A DNA stretch of 64,000 nucleotides from Branchiostoma belcheri (lineage: Eukaryota > Chordata > Leptocardii > Amphioxiformes > Branchiostomatidae), in the NCBI RefSeq assembly GCF_001625305.1, contig NW_017804642.1, forward strand, positions 981,114 through 1,045,113, read 5' to 3'. Shown one piece after another: positions 1-12,000 of the stretch. Position numbers and translations under genes: made by a program. The notes beneath the pieces were generated by a model that had not been told where the DNA came from, searched no databases, and saw only the letters and a list, made by a program, of their open reading frames with translations. The stretch's first letter is position 1; the number at the start of each line of letters is the position of its first letter.

Positions 1-1113
1 ACCACCAGAAGGAAGCTGTCCTTATCTTCATCGATTTTAAGAAAGCATTTGACTCGATCAATCGTGACACCATGTTTAAGATCCTACAGGCATATGGTGT
101 TCCTCTGCAGATTGTCAACGCAATTAAGATTATGTATGACAACACTAAGGCTACTGTCCTCACACCCGACGGGAGGAAACAGACACCTTTAACATCAATA
201 CAGGCGTCTTGCAGGGTGACCCCCTTGCTCCGTTTCTTTTCATTGCTGTGTTAGACTACGCCTTACGTAGAGCAGTAAGAACTCATGACGGCATTACTTT
301 AAAGAGAAGACAGAGCTCGCGTCACCCAGCAGTGGTGCTACCTGACCTTGACTTTGCTGACGATATTTGTCTTCTAGAAGACACTATCAAAGCTGCTCAA
401 GAGTTTCTGTACAGGGTAGAGCATGCCACACAGGATATTGGACTTTATTTAAATGCACTTAAGACTAAATTTATGCACCTTAACCCTCCAACAAGGCCCC
501 AGGCCTTGCTGTCTAGTGATGGCTCTACTATTGAGCAAGTGGATGACTTTAAATACCTTGGCAGTTATGGTAACACAGTCCATGATGTGAAATGTAGGAT
601 TGGGCAAGCTTGGGGGGCTTCTAATGCCCTAACAAAAGTGTGGAAATCCCCAATAGCCAACGCTACCAAGCTAAAGGTCTTTAAAACCTGCGTTGAGTCA
701 ATCCTGCTCTACGGAGCTGACTCGTGGTCTCTGACAGCATCCTTGTGTAAACTTCTGGATGGGAACTACACCCGCCTGCTTCGTGCAGCCCTTAACATTT
801 CATGGAGGAGTCACGTGACCAACAACCAACTTTATGGAAATATGCCTCGGATTACAACAGTCATCCGCAACCGTAGGCTGTCGCTGGCTGGCCATGTCAT
901 GAGACACGACGAAATGGCAGGGTTGGTACTTCTCTGGTCACCAACAGAAAAGCGGAGACGCGGTCGCCCTTCTTTAACTCTGAAGAAGGTGATAGAGGGG
1001 GACATAGGTCTGGGCGGTGCTGAACTGTCCTCTGTCATGCGCGACAGGAACTTGTGGAGGCAGTACATCGTGTCACCTGATTGAAGGATGAACTGAACTG
1101 AACTGAACTGAGT
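1..1113 (+). mobile_element. LINE (non-LTR retrotransposon) 3' fragment: reverse transcriptase and C-terminal region
   Basis: The sequence encodes the second half of a non-LTR reverse transcriptase. Motif IDFKKAFDSI lies near 40-60, then GDPLAPFLF (RT motif with the conserved P), then the catalytic FADD box near 350. A C-terminal region follows with YGADSW, AGHVMRHD and a basic KRRRGRP stretch, and the frame ends at a stop at 1082-1084. The first segment (to about 190) and the main ORF (209-1084) are in different frames, so one base seems to be missing near 190. The element ends in a short GAACT tandem tail (about 1090-1111), as several LINE clades do. The 5' part is outside the window. The clade is not certain; RTE- or CR1/L2-like are possible. 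It is probably inactive. Confidence 0.85.
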
Positions 1114-1124
1114 GCCCTGCGCTG

Positions 1125-2600
1125 AACGAAACCCCGAGATTTTCTTACCCCCGGCATTTGACCATGGTCTAGCATTGTTGTTGTTGTTGTTGTTGTAGTA
1201 GGGACGAAAAATGTAACCCTTTGAGTTTGAGGAGTACTTGTTGTAGCTATAGTTAAACTTTGAACGGTTGGACTGAAACCTGTCCCTAGCCCTAGAAGTG
1301 CTCGAAGGGGCTGGCTTATAAGCCTTACTCAAAGTGCGTCTAGCCTAATCGGCTGCATTAACCTTCTCCAAAAAGGTGTCTCCAAATTAAGAAGGGGAAA
1401 GAATCTGAAGTTCCCGAGCAGGTCGCTACATTTTTGAGCGAGGACTTGACTCACAAATTCGGAGTTTAAAGAGAGGAAGAAAAAACTTTTCCCACTCCAC
1501 CTAATGTTGAATTAGCACTTCGGGCGCCGATTCTAGACCCAGTAGTGGCTAATATGATCAAGCATGATACCGTAAACACTGATAAGAATTTTAGTGATTG
1601 CCAGGATAAGATGCTCATGGCTGCTAACCTTTTAGTAGAGTTGTTGGCAGCAGTTAAGGGTTCGGACCATCCTCTAAACCGGATGCTGTTTGCAAAGCGA
1701 TAGAATCGTCTTTGGTGTTTTTTGGGATCAGCTTCCTCTACTATGACTCAGTATAGACGTGAAATGTGTGGCAAGGACATGAAACAAGATATGAAACATG
1801 TCTTCAAGACCGATTTGCCCACCGGTTCCTCCAAATACTTATTTGAAGTTATTATCGTAGGGATTATCAAACGACAAGGAGTTACCTTCGTCAGAGTCAG
1901 AAAAGGTGATTTTGCCCTCCTCCGAACACTTCCACTTCAGAACCTGGATGCTCTCGCCCGGAACCGACTACACCGGCTCGGCTGGTCGACGCTACCGCCC
2001 CGTCAACGTCCCGAGGTTGACGGGATGAACTGGACGCCTGAGGAAGTCCCAGGCTGGAACTGATCCACTGAAGAAAAGAGGCAGCGTCGAATCCAGGCGG
2101 GAAGGGTGTTTCTGATGGAGGTGGGGGTGGAGGAGACTTTTCCCCACCAAGCTTCGGCACGGTCGGGGAGCCCAACTCCTCCGAGCCCGGAGGAAATTTA
2201 GGCCGGGGCGGCGGCAGTTCCGCGCCGTCTCCTTCCTTGACCGATGTTCCCGGTGCCAACGCCGAAGGGGCATTTCGCTCCCAAGCGGCGGATGTTCCCG
2301 GTGCCAACGCCGAAGGGGCATTTCGCTCCCAAGCGGCGGAAAGAGGTTGGAGTTCTTCTCTTTTTCCTCCGAACCTCCAGCTGTAGGAGCGGGGACTTTT
2401 CGTTCACCCGACTCCTCTTCCTCCTGTCCGGAGGCTTGTGCAGACACGCCTGTCTTTTCCACGGCCATGAATTTTTCCTGACTAGCGTTGGGAAACAGGC
2501 CGCTTCTCTTGCCGTTACGACCCGTCTGGTCCTCCGAAAGGCTACCTGAATCGCCCTCGTGGGCAGAAGACTTCGTTTTATCCTTCTTTTAGGGCCTAAC
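1125..2600. mobile_element. Broken retroelement fossil, gag-like parts, probably DIRS-like
   Basis: Three neighbouring pieces resemble the ORF1 (gag-like) protein of DIRS-type tyrosine-recombinase retroelements. They are a Pro/Ser/Glu-rich N-terminal part (about 1900-2470, minus strand), a helical capsid-like part (about 1410-1900, plus strand) and an Asn/Arg/Tyr-rich tail with an Asn homopolymer (about 1130-1335, minus strand). The parts lie in both orientations, so the copy is rearranged as well as broken, with several breaks. No reverse transcriptase or recombinase is present. It is a fossil. The family call rests on recalled similarity and is moderate. Confidence 0.45.
2243..2338. repeat. 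Tandem duplication of a 48 bp unit
   Basis: Two exact adjacent copies (2243-2290 and 2291-2338), each starting GATGTTCCCGG. They lie inside the retroelement fossil and are a local slippage or duplication event. Confidence 0.9.
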
Positions 2601-2914
2601 GCCGAAAGAAAATCCGAAAAAATAAGGAGTAGGGAAACGAACGTGCACCCCTCTGCGAACGCACAAGGAAAATGGCGGCGAACAATGTCATTACGTCATG
2701 ATATCCCGTGATGCTTTGCGATTAGAGCTTTGTACACGTGCGCCACCTAGCGATAAGCATAGGAAATACTGCATAAGGTAAATGATATACCCAAATAGGG
2801 AGTGTGCAGGTATAATCATATTTGCATATTCTTGACGTAAGCCTAGATCTTAAATGCAATGTTTATGCCATGAAGCTGTAGGCAATGCATGTCAAGATAA
2901 ACAATACTACTCAC
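2601..2914. other. No gene seen
   Basis: Between the fossil and the last visible exon of the mosaic gene I see no exon, RNA gene or clear repeat. The next exon of the mosaic gene after 2915 was not found here, so its 3' end is probably beyond the window or has been displaced by the retroelements. Confidence 0.4.
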
Positions 2915-3060
2915 CCTCGGGCCCAATGACATACTGATTTGGATCCACTGATTCATTGCCAAAGAACCCGTCTTGCGTGTGGTTAGAGTACAATCCTTGA
3001 AATTCTGGGACGACATTTTCTGTCAGGTTAACTTGAACAATTGGAATCACACTGCCAGGC
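2915..3060 (-). CDS. SEA2 domain, third exon
   Basis: Acceptor CATACAG, donor GAGG|GTGAGT; phase 2 in, phase 1 out. Encodes [13 protein letters not shown], the beta-strand and turn at the SEA cleavage position, then an Asn/Gly-rich tail with several N-x-S/T sites. The turn reads GSVIP instead of the autoproteolytic GSVVV, so cleavage is doubtful. Last exon of the gene that I can see. Confidence 0.8.
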
Positions 3061-6000
3061 CTGTATGAGGAAAGACATTGTTCAGAACAATCTTACTAAT
3101 ATATCATTTGTACTGAAATTTTCTAGATATTCCGCATCTAATGCATTCCAGGATGCAATTAACCAAACGAATCTGAGACAAATCTAAAAGCAGGAGCATT
3201 ATATTGATTATATTTTAACAGCAATGCCATGGTTTTAGTGATATAGTTGATAAGGGTATTGCCAATACAAACCTCAGTGCTATGACGGCTATACCGACAA
3301 TCCATCTGGCGATTCTGCTGTTGATTCTCCACAACTGTAAAGGCAGTTTCTTTCAGTCAGTATCGAAATCCAAACACAAATAAGTCAATGGTTTCTACTC
3401 GAGGGTACGTATGTTTCATCATTATCTTCTCTTTGCCGTTACAAGCTGCCACAGTACCCCAACGATATTAAAGGAAAGGTAAAGAAAAACCATGGTGGAT
3501 TTTGTATTAAATCGGAAGAAAACGTTAAGATCATCATCTCACATTGCACTTTTAGTGGATGCCATAGTAGATGCTTTGCCTTAGTAGATACCATACTTTG
3601 TACCCTGTACAACTGTTGTGCAATAAAGTTATCTTGTCTTTAAGGTCATCGACGTGAGCTAGATTTTGTAACAAACATAAGACCTCTACATTGCATGGTT
3701 TACCAGACAAGCCGCGGTCATAAGTTTTTTTTTCAATAAACATTTTTGATAACAAAGTAACAAAATATGTACAAAATACAACACAATATACAAAGTTACA
3801 GTTGCAGCCTATAGGACATCTTAGATAGGTATGTGTACGTGTAGGTCATAAGATAGTGTTGCTCACCGTATTGATGATGTAGTTGACGAGTGTCTGCCTC
3901 AGTCCGGCGTCTCTGAAGACACGTGTCCATCGTGGGTTTAAGAAGATAAAGGCCAGATGTATAGTGACAATTCCTGTGTAAATGGTGTGGTAAATAAAGT
4001 TATTCATGCAAGTTTTTTTTTTTTTGCATAGCTGGATGTTCTTTACTTAATCAACCATGGAAGCACCACCGTATGTTTAAGTAGATCACATATTTTCAAG
4101 TTATATCTGTATCATGATTTGATTTCTTTTTAATGTTATTATGTTAGTCATGCATAATGTAACAATATCACATTTATTGAGTAAAGAGACTCTTTTTGAA
4201 CTGATTTAATTTTTTTTCAATTCATTATTTTTGTTTAGGGAAGTCCTACGAAAAACCAAATAGGTTGCGGACCTTCACGACATATTGTTCATTTTCTATT
4301 CCATTATGCAACAATAATCAAATGAAAAACAAAATGAAAGGAAAACGACAATAAGGAAATTAGGACACATGTGTAATTGATGTATTACGTATAGTAGAAT
4401 ATGCAGCAGGTTTGGTTTGATTCCTAAATAAGCCTACAACAAGATGTAACAACAGCCCTCTACCGGCCCTCTTAAGACTGTTGAACGAAATGAAATGATA
4501 GTGCTCTTAACTCTGTAAATGCCTCTCTTGTGCAAGTTGTATATGAAATAGTTTAATGTAATGTTGAAATGTACAGTACTAATGTGAATGACCAAAATTT
4601 GAATTTCACTATGCTAAATGTATGTAATATCGTGTAAATATTTTTAATGTGTAACTCTATTACCACATCTTGACTCCAACATTGTGCAGTCGTTAATGTT
4701 TTTAAAACAGGATGTACATCTTTGAACGTAATTCAGCTTTATGCTGCAATGTTCTTGATTTTAGCATGATTGATTGATTGATTGATTGATAAATATACAT
4801 CATGCTTACGGTGGCATTCAAAGGTCCCGTCTCCGAGGAAGCCAGCCCTACATTCACAGCCCACTTGTCCATTTCCTCTGACAACGCAGTCAGCATTTGG
4901 ATCACACTGGGGAGGTCTGACCACACAGATTCTGTCTGTAGCTGAAAAATACATTCATTAACATTCATTAACATTCTGAGTTGTAAACGTACAAGATATT
5001 GCACATGGTCCACCTCTTACGGATGCGCCTCGGGTATCCCCTAACACCACATTAGCATCTCGTACAGTTTTAATTACTGGTATTGTATGTTCAATGTATA
5101 AAATGTACTGTACATAATTGAATTTATAATTTATGATTTTGTATTGTATTGTCTAGGAGGTCAACTTGCAAACTTTATACACCTGTTTTGCCCTCCCTTC
5201 CTCTTGTGTTTCTTGTGGTGAATTCAAATAGATAAATAAATTTGAATACCAGTTTATTGCCCAGTCAAATTACATCACCATACAGTTCATTCATAGCTGT
5301 TTTAACCCCAAAGATAGATACTGTTGTAGTAGATATTCGTGATACATATATGGATTTGGAAATGACCTACATGTAAGGTTTATCATAGTTTTTTTGGCAG
5401 CTGTTTATTTGTTATTGCATTGAAAGCAAATTTAAGTACATAATGACTTGTGACAACCCCTGCATGTTATACATCGGGATATGTATTAAGACAATATTAT
5501 AGATTAGAAACTCCTCCAATTATTGCAAAAGTTCATACCTATCTCATACTAGCCACCCACTCTTGTATTAGTTTTATGAAAGTGTGGTTAATAAGTAGAA
5601 CTCCATGTTAGCATAATTATAGTCTTAATTTACCACATTCTGTATTCATTGTTTTTTTTGGCAATGTCTGTTTGCAATTAGCCCTCGGGCACGAACTCGC
5701 AATAAAGAACTCAATATGCACTAGTATACATATATATATATAGTATATGCTATGCTTTGCACCCTGTAAAACTGCTGTGCAATAAAGTTATCTTTATCAC
5801 CTGTGCAGTTGAAGCCGTCCCCTTCAAAGCCATCAGTGCAGTTGCACGAGAACGACCCGTCAGTATTTGTACAGGTGGCGTTGGCATGACACGGTGACAG
5901 GGCACATTCGTCAACGTCTGAAACCCAAACAACATAGCTTAAAGAACACTGTAGTGTGGCAAATCAATTCTATTTCCTTTACTTACTCAAGACCATAAAT

Positions 6001-9000
6001 TCCTTGAGACTACAAAAGATCATTGCTCACTCCACATTCATATATTTTCTCACCTGTACAAATAAAACCATCTCCTGTATATCCATCGTCGCACGTACAG
6101 TCAAAAGACCCTTTTGTGTTGGTGCAGTTTGCATTCAAGTCACAAGTGGAATTGTCTGCACATTCGTCTATGTCTGAAATATCAAAGATACTTTATAATA
6201 CCACATGTGCCACAACAATTTGGGGGATACATTTTGTGTATTGATACGGAAAATATATTTTGACAATATCTATATATCATAGAAGGCAACGATGTTGAAT
6301 GATTATGTGAATTTTCTAACCTGCACAAGTAAACCCATCGCCTGTATATCCAGTGTTGCACGTACAGTCAAAAGACCCTTCTGTGTTGGTGCAGTTTGCG
6401 TTCACGTCACAGGTGGAGTTATCTGCACATTCATCTATGTCTGAAATATAAAAGATACTTTATAATACCACACTGTCCGTATTTGCTGTAGAACCCGGTT
6501 AATAACGTGTGCTAAAGCAATTTGGGGAATGTGTTTGTTGATGACACGGGAAATATATTTTGACAATGTCTATGCATCATGAAAGGCAACTTTGTTGGAT
6601 GATATTGTGAATTTTCTCACCTGCACAAATAAACCCATTGCCTGTATATCCAGTGTTGCACGTACAGTCAAAAGACCCTTCTGTGTTGGTGCAGTTTGCG
6701 TTCACGTCACAGGTAGAGTTATCTGCACATTCGTCTATGTCTGAAATATCAAAGATACTTTTTCTACCACACTGTCAACATTTGCTGTAGAACCCGGTTG
6801 ATATATAGCGTGAGCCGGAGGAATTTTGGGGATGCATTTTGTGTATAATACGGGAAATATATTTTGACAATGTCCATGTATGATAGAAGGCAATGTTGTT
6901 AAAATATCTAATGTATTTTCTCACCTGCACAAATAAACCCATCGCCTGTATATCCAGTGTTGCACCTACAGTCAAAAGCCCCTTCTGTGTTGGTGCAGTT
7001 TGCGTTCACGTCACAGGTGGAGTTATCTGCACATTCGTCTATGTCTGAAATATCGAAGATACTTTCTATACCACAATGTCAATATTTGCTATCACACATG
7101 ATTAATGTGTGCCACAGCAACTTGAGGAATTTATTTCGTGGGTGGAGATTATCCAACGTTGAATCAGGTGGCATTAGCAACGCAGCTTTTGTCCTACTAT
7201 TCAGTATTTTCTGAAATGGAATATTTCCGTCAGGATAATTAAAACTATGCTATCACAAAGGTTTGCGAAAAGCAGTCAGTACAATCACTATCCTCAATGG
7301 ATAGTGACCTAGCAAGCGAGAAAAATACACGAAGCTTTCAGCAAGCTGACAACAAATATTTGAAGTGCACCAAAATCCATAGACGCAACTGCCAACACAC
7401 ACAGCAAAATATAGGGCTAATTCTACCAGACTATTTGCCATGACGAACCATGTGCCTAGCATCTAGCCAACCAGGTAAGCAGCATTGGACCTACACTACA
7501 CTGCCACATTGCTAAGCAAGAGGAAAGTGGATAAACACAGATAACTCCTGATTTTTCAACCTCTAGTTGTAAGGCAATTGTCTTCGATCAAGCAAATGCC
7601 ACCAAGCAACCCATTCAACTGCTTAAACAACATGTGCAATTCAAGCAGTTGAAATAAGCTCCGTGCGTTGTGTCGATATCTAAACCATGTACTTCTTACC
7701 TGAGCAATTAAAACCGTCCCCTTGGTAGCCATCAGAACATTCACATATGTAGGATCCGTCGGTGTTAGTACAGGTTGCGTTTGTGTCACACGGAGAATTC
7801 TGACACTCGTCTGTATCTGAAGTACGTAGGGAAATGGAGAAATAGCTCAAGAAGGAAAATGGTCCTTAACACTGGAACCAAGCTTTTCTGTATTGAGGTG
7901 CCGTCGGAAAATTCAGGTACAATGCAATTTTTCAATGTCATCCTTAAGCCTGGAGCCAATACATTTCTACGCAATGATGAGGATGACATTTCTACGCAAA
8001 AGTGCTTTGTGCAAAACCTTACACATCTATGGCCACCCCCGTTTACGGTTTTCAAAGGGGACAAGGTCGGCAAATCAGTAACAGTAACCTGTGCAGTTGA
8101 TGCCGTCTCCGTCATATCCGTCTAAACAGCCGCAAATGAAAGACCCGATTGTGTTGGTGCAGGTTGCATTGTCGTGGCAGCTTATAGTCAAACATTCGTC
8201 TATGTCTGAAACGAGAAAGATCTACCGTGTTGATTGCCATAGTCTTTTTCCAGTGTCTGAACAATGCTGTAACATCTCAACACCGGTTGAACCCAAAGTT
8301 AGTTAGTTTAAGTCCTTCCCGCACTGAGTGGTGCATAGGGCGGCGTCTATCCCCGGTTCAATACCCCTTGGGCCACACAGTTGTGCAATCACTACATCAG
8401 GGTCTAGTCCGCTGGTAGTGGTGCGTGTTTAACTACCATACTCGTTCCCTAATGTTGAGTGCTAAGCAGAGAAAGTAGTATTTTTTAATTCTTTGGTATG
8501 ACTTGGCCGGGGATCGAACTCACGACCTACCTAGTGCAAGACGAGCTCTCTGCCATTTTGGTCATTGCACTGATCAATGCGAATCCAAAATACACAACGT
8601 CACGATGTTTCACAATTGCCTCTCCCATCTTCACAAGGTAAAGACTGAAAGGACTAGCGTGCGTGCTAGAATCACCAAACTATGCTTCTAAAGAATGGTA
8701 GTATATAGGTTAGCTGTGACTTCTTACCCGAGCAGTTGGTACCGTTCCCTTGGTAGCCATCAAAACATACACAGGTGTAGGAGCCGTCGGTGTTAGTACA
8801 CTGCGCATTCACGTCACAGGGAAGGTTCTGACATTCGTCTGTATCTAAAGTTGGAAATTAAGTGCAAGGAGAAACTCTTGACAAGTGTACTGAGCTTAGA
8901 TCTAGAACTGAGTCGCTATCGGTAGGTTTGCATGACTGTGTACTGTACGTATGTCTCATCTTGAAATAAATCGTCGGTGTCCAAATTGAGAGAACGCGTT

Positions 9001-12000
9001 ATTACAATTACCAGCTACAGTACAAACATGTATCGTAAAGCAGTGTGGTAAACGGCAATATGATATTTGCAACCCCACGCACATTGGGCAGTGTCAAAAG
9101 AGTATGAAACCAATACACCGATACACCCGAAACAGAATTACAATGAAGAAGAAGAATTAACTTCAAAACCAACTAAGTCAAGCCAAATGCCTAATGAAAC
9201 TAGGCCAAAGCCGTCTATGCTTAAATCAAAAGACGCACAGCTCTTCCCTTTCTACACAAATGTAGCAAGCAATACTGGAGCAAAAACTGAGAATACTATA
9301 TGGCCAATGAATGAAGCTACAAAAGAACTGCATCTTGAGTTGAAGCAGACTTTTAGGCAATGAGAACTACAGTGCGACAATCCAACTATATAACAATGAA
9401 TCGTCTGAACCTGTGCAGTTGAAGCCGTCTCCTTCGTACCCAACTTGGCATGTACATATGTAAGACCCGTCAGTGTTGGTGCAGGTTGCGTTACTATGAC
9501 AAGGATCGTTCCAGCACTCATCTTTGTCTAGATATAAAAATATATAATAATAAATAATAAAAATAAATAAATACCAATTAGAGTGAAGCCCAGTTGCTCT
9601 AAAGGTGATAAATTACGAACGTAAGCAGCATAACACACATAGACCTTACAAAAGTCGCTGTACTTTTGTTGTGTCAACAAAGCTCTGTATAATGAACACA
9701 AAAGTACCAGACTAGAAACTGCCATTAACAGCAGCAGATGAGAAGCAGTGGGTCAGCAGCATGAGGTTGTCATGTTTAGTGCCACTTTATGTTGATTTCT
9801 CTTGTTCGGGGCTAGAAGAGGAGGGTAGAAGGTGATTTAGATGGGGTACAATAGGTGGTATGTAGCTGTACTACTGCAGTATGTAGCTGTACTCCTTACC
9901 AGTGCAGTTAAAACCATCCCCTTCGTAACCATCCCTGCAGTGACATGTGAAAGACCCGTGTGTGTTGGTGCAGGTCGCGTTCGGATGGCAGGGATAACTC
10001 CGGCACTCGCCTAGGTCTGGATATGAAAACAATGGTAAGTAAATGCATCAGTAATGAGCATCATTAGCCCAATTCAACGAAAATGGCGATAATCGGCCAA
10101 GCATAGCTCTATAGTAGCGAGAAGCCAGGATTAAATTCTCATAACGCCACATTACCGCATCTACATTGTATTTCATCTAAGACAAAAGCTAAAAGCGGCA
10201 GACATCTGCGACTACAAAGCCATTCAACCGGTTCCACGACTAGCACCATCAATACGCGCGAGAGAAACGCACCTTTTCTCGACAGCTATTTTTATGTGCC
10301 TAGAGATGGGCATGGTATGCAATATACATGTACCACTACTACTATGCAATGCGAATATAACTATGCAAATGATGGAAGCAATGAAAGGTGGATACAACTA
10401 TTTCTACCAAGTACGAGATGTCAAACATGGAAAGCTTGCAACTACTACAGCAGCAGCATGGACTAGAACAATGTTCCCAAACTGCAACCAAACCACAACG
10501 GCAAATGTTGTTAACCTGTACAGTTAAAACCGTCTCCTTCGTACCCAACTTCACACGTGCAAAAGTAAGACCCATCAGTGTTGGTGCAGGTGGCGTTGGC
10601 ATGGCAAGGATCGGTCTGGCACTCATCTATGTCTATAATCGCGATAAAAGAGCTTCTTAAAGACCTTCACTGTTTCCGTTATTTTTTCCCCAAACATAAA
10701 GCACACGTCTGTAATGCCAAACTAAAATAAATTGCATCAAAAGAGATATAGTAGCAAACATTTGAGGTGTACAATTACCGAAAAGCAATTGATTAATGCC
10801 AGACAATTAAAAAAATCTCTATAGGCCCAATCTACAAGGAAGACGCATTTTAACTACATTCTTGTTGTATGTTGCCCGAATACAATGACCAAAGGTGTGA
10901 ACCTGTGCAGTTGAAGCCGTCTCCTTCGTACCCAACTTCACACGTGCAAAAGTAAGACCCGTCAGTGTTGGTGCAGATGGCGTTGGCATGACAAGGATCG
11001 GTCAGGCACTCGTCTTCGTCTATTATCGTGATAAAAGCGCTTAAGGACCTTCGCTTTTTCCATTCGTTTTATCCCAAACATAAAGCACAGGTCTGTTTTG
11101 TAACTATCTAAATTAAAGTGCAGCAACAGGGATATAGAAGCAAACATTTATAGCGTTGCAGAATACCGAGAGGCAACTATAAAAAATGTCGCGCAATAAA
11201 AAAAACAAACAAGAGAATTGTAGATAAGCACTACAAGAACTACAGTTGAACTACATTCTTGACCCATACAGCCCGAATATAACGACAAATGATGTTAACC
11301 TGTACAGTTGAAGCCGTCTCCTTCGTACCCAACTTCACACGTGCATATGTAAGACCCGTCAATGTTGGTGCAGGTTGCGTTGGCATGACAAGGATCGGTC
11401 TGGCACTCGTCTTCGTCTATTATCATGATAAAAGAGCTTCAAGACCTTTGCTTTTTCCGTTTGTTTTATTCCAAACATATAAATCACACGTGTGTTATGT
11501 CTATAACTATCTAAATTAAAGTGCAGCAAAAGGGATATGGGAGCAAACATTAGCGTTGTAGAATACCTAAAAGCAACTATGAAAAATGTCTCGCAATGAA
11601 AAAAAAACAAGCGAATTCTAGATACGCACTATAAGAACTACAGTTGAACTACACTTTTGACCCATACAGCCCGAATACAACAACAAATGATGTGAACCTG
11701 TGCAGTTGAAGCCGTCTCCTTCGTACCCAACTTCACACGTGCATATGTAAGACCCGTCAGTGTTGGTGCAGGTGGCGTTAGCGTGACAGGGATCGGTCTG
11801 GCACTCGTCTTCGTCTATAGTCACGATAAAAGAGCTTAAAGATCTTGACTTTTTCCGTTCGTTTTTTTCCCAAACATATAAATCACACGTGTGTTATGTC
11901 TATAACTATGTAAATTAAAGTGCAGCAAAAGGGATATAGGAGCAAACATTAGCGTTGTAGAATACCGAAAAGCAACTATGAAAAATGTCGCGCGCGCGCG

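Noticed and set aside
832-1332. Minus-strand ORF of 166 codons
   Set aside because: Its second half is antisense to the LINE reading frame and the first half belongs to the retroelement fossil; not a separate gene.
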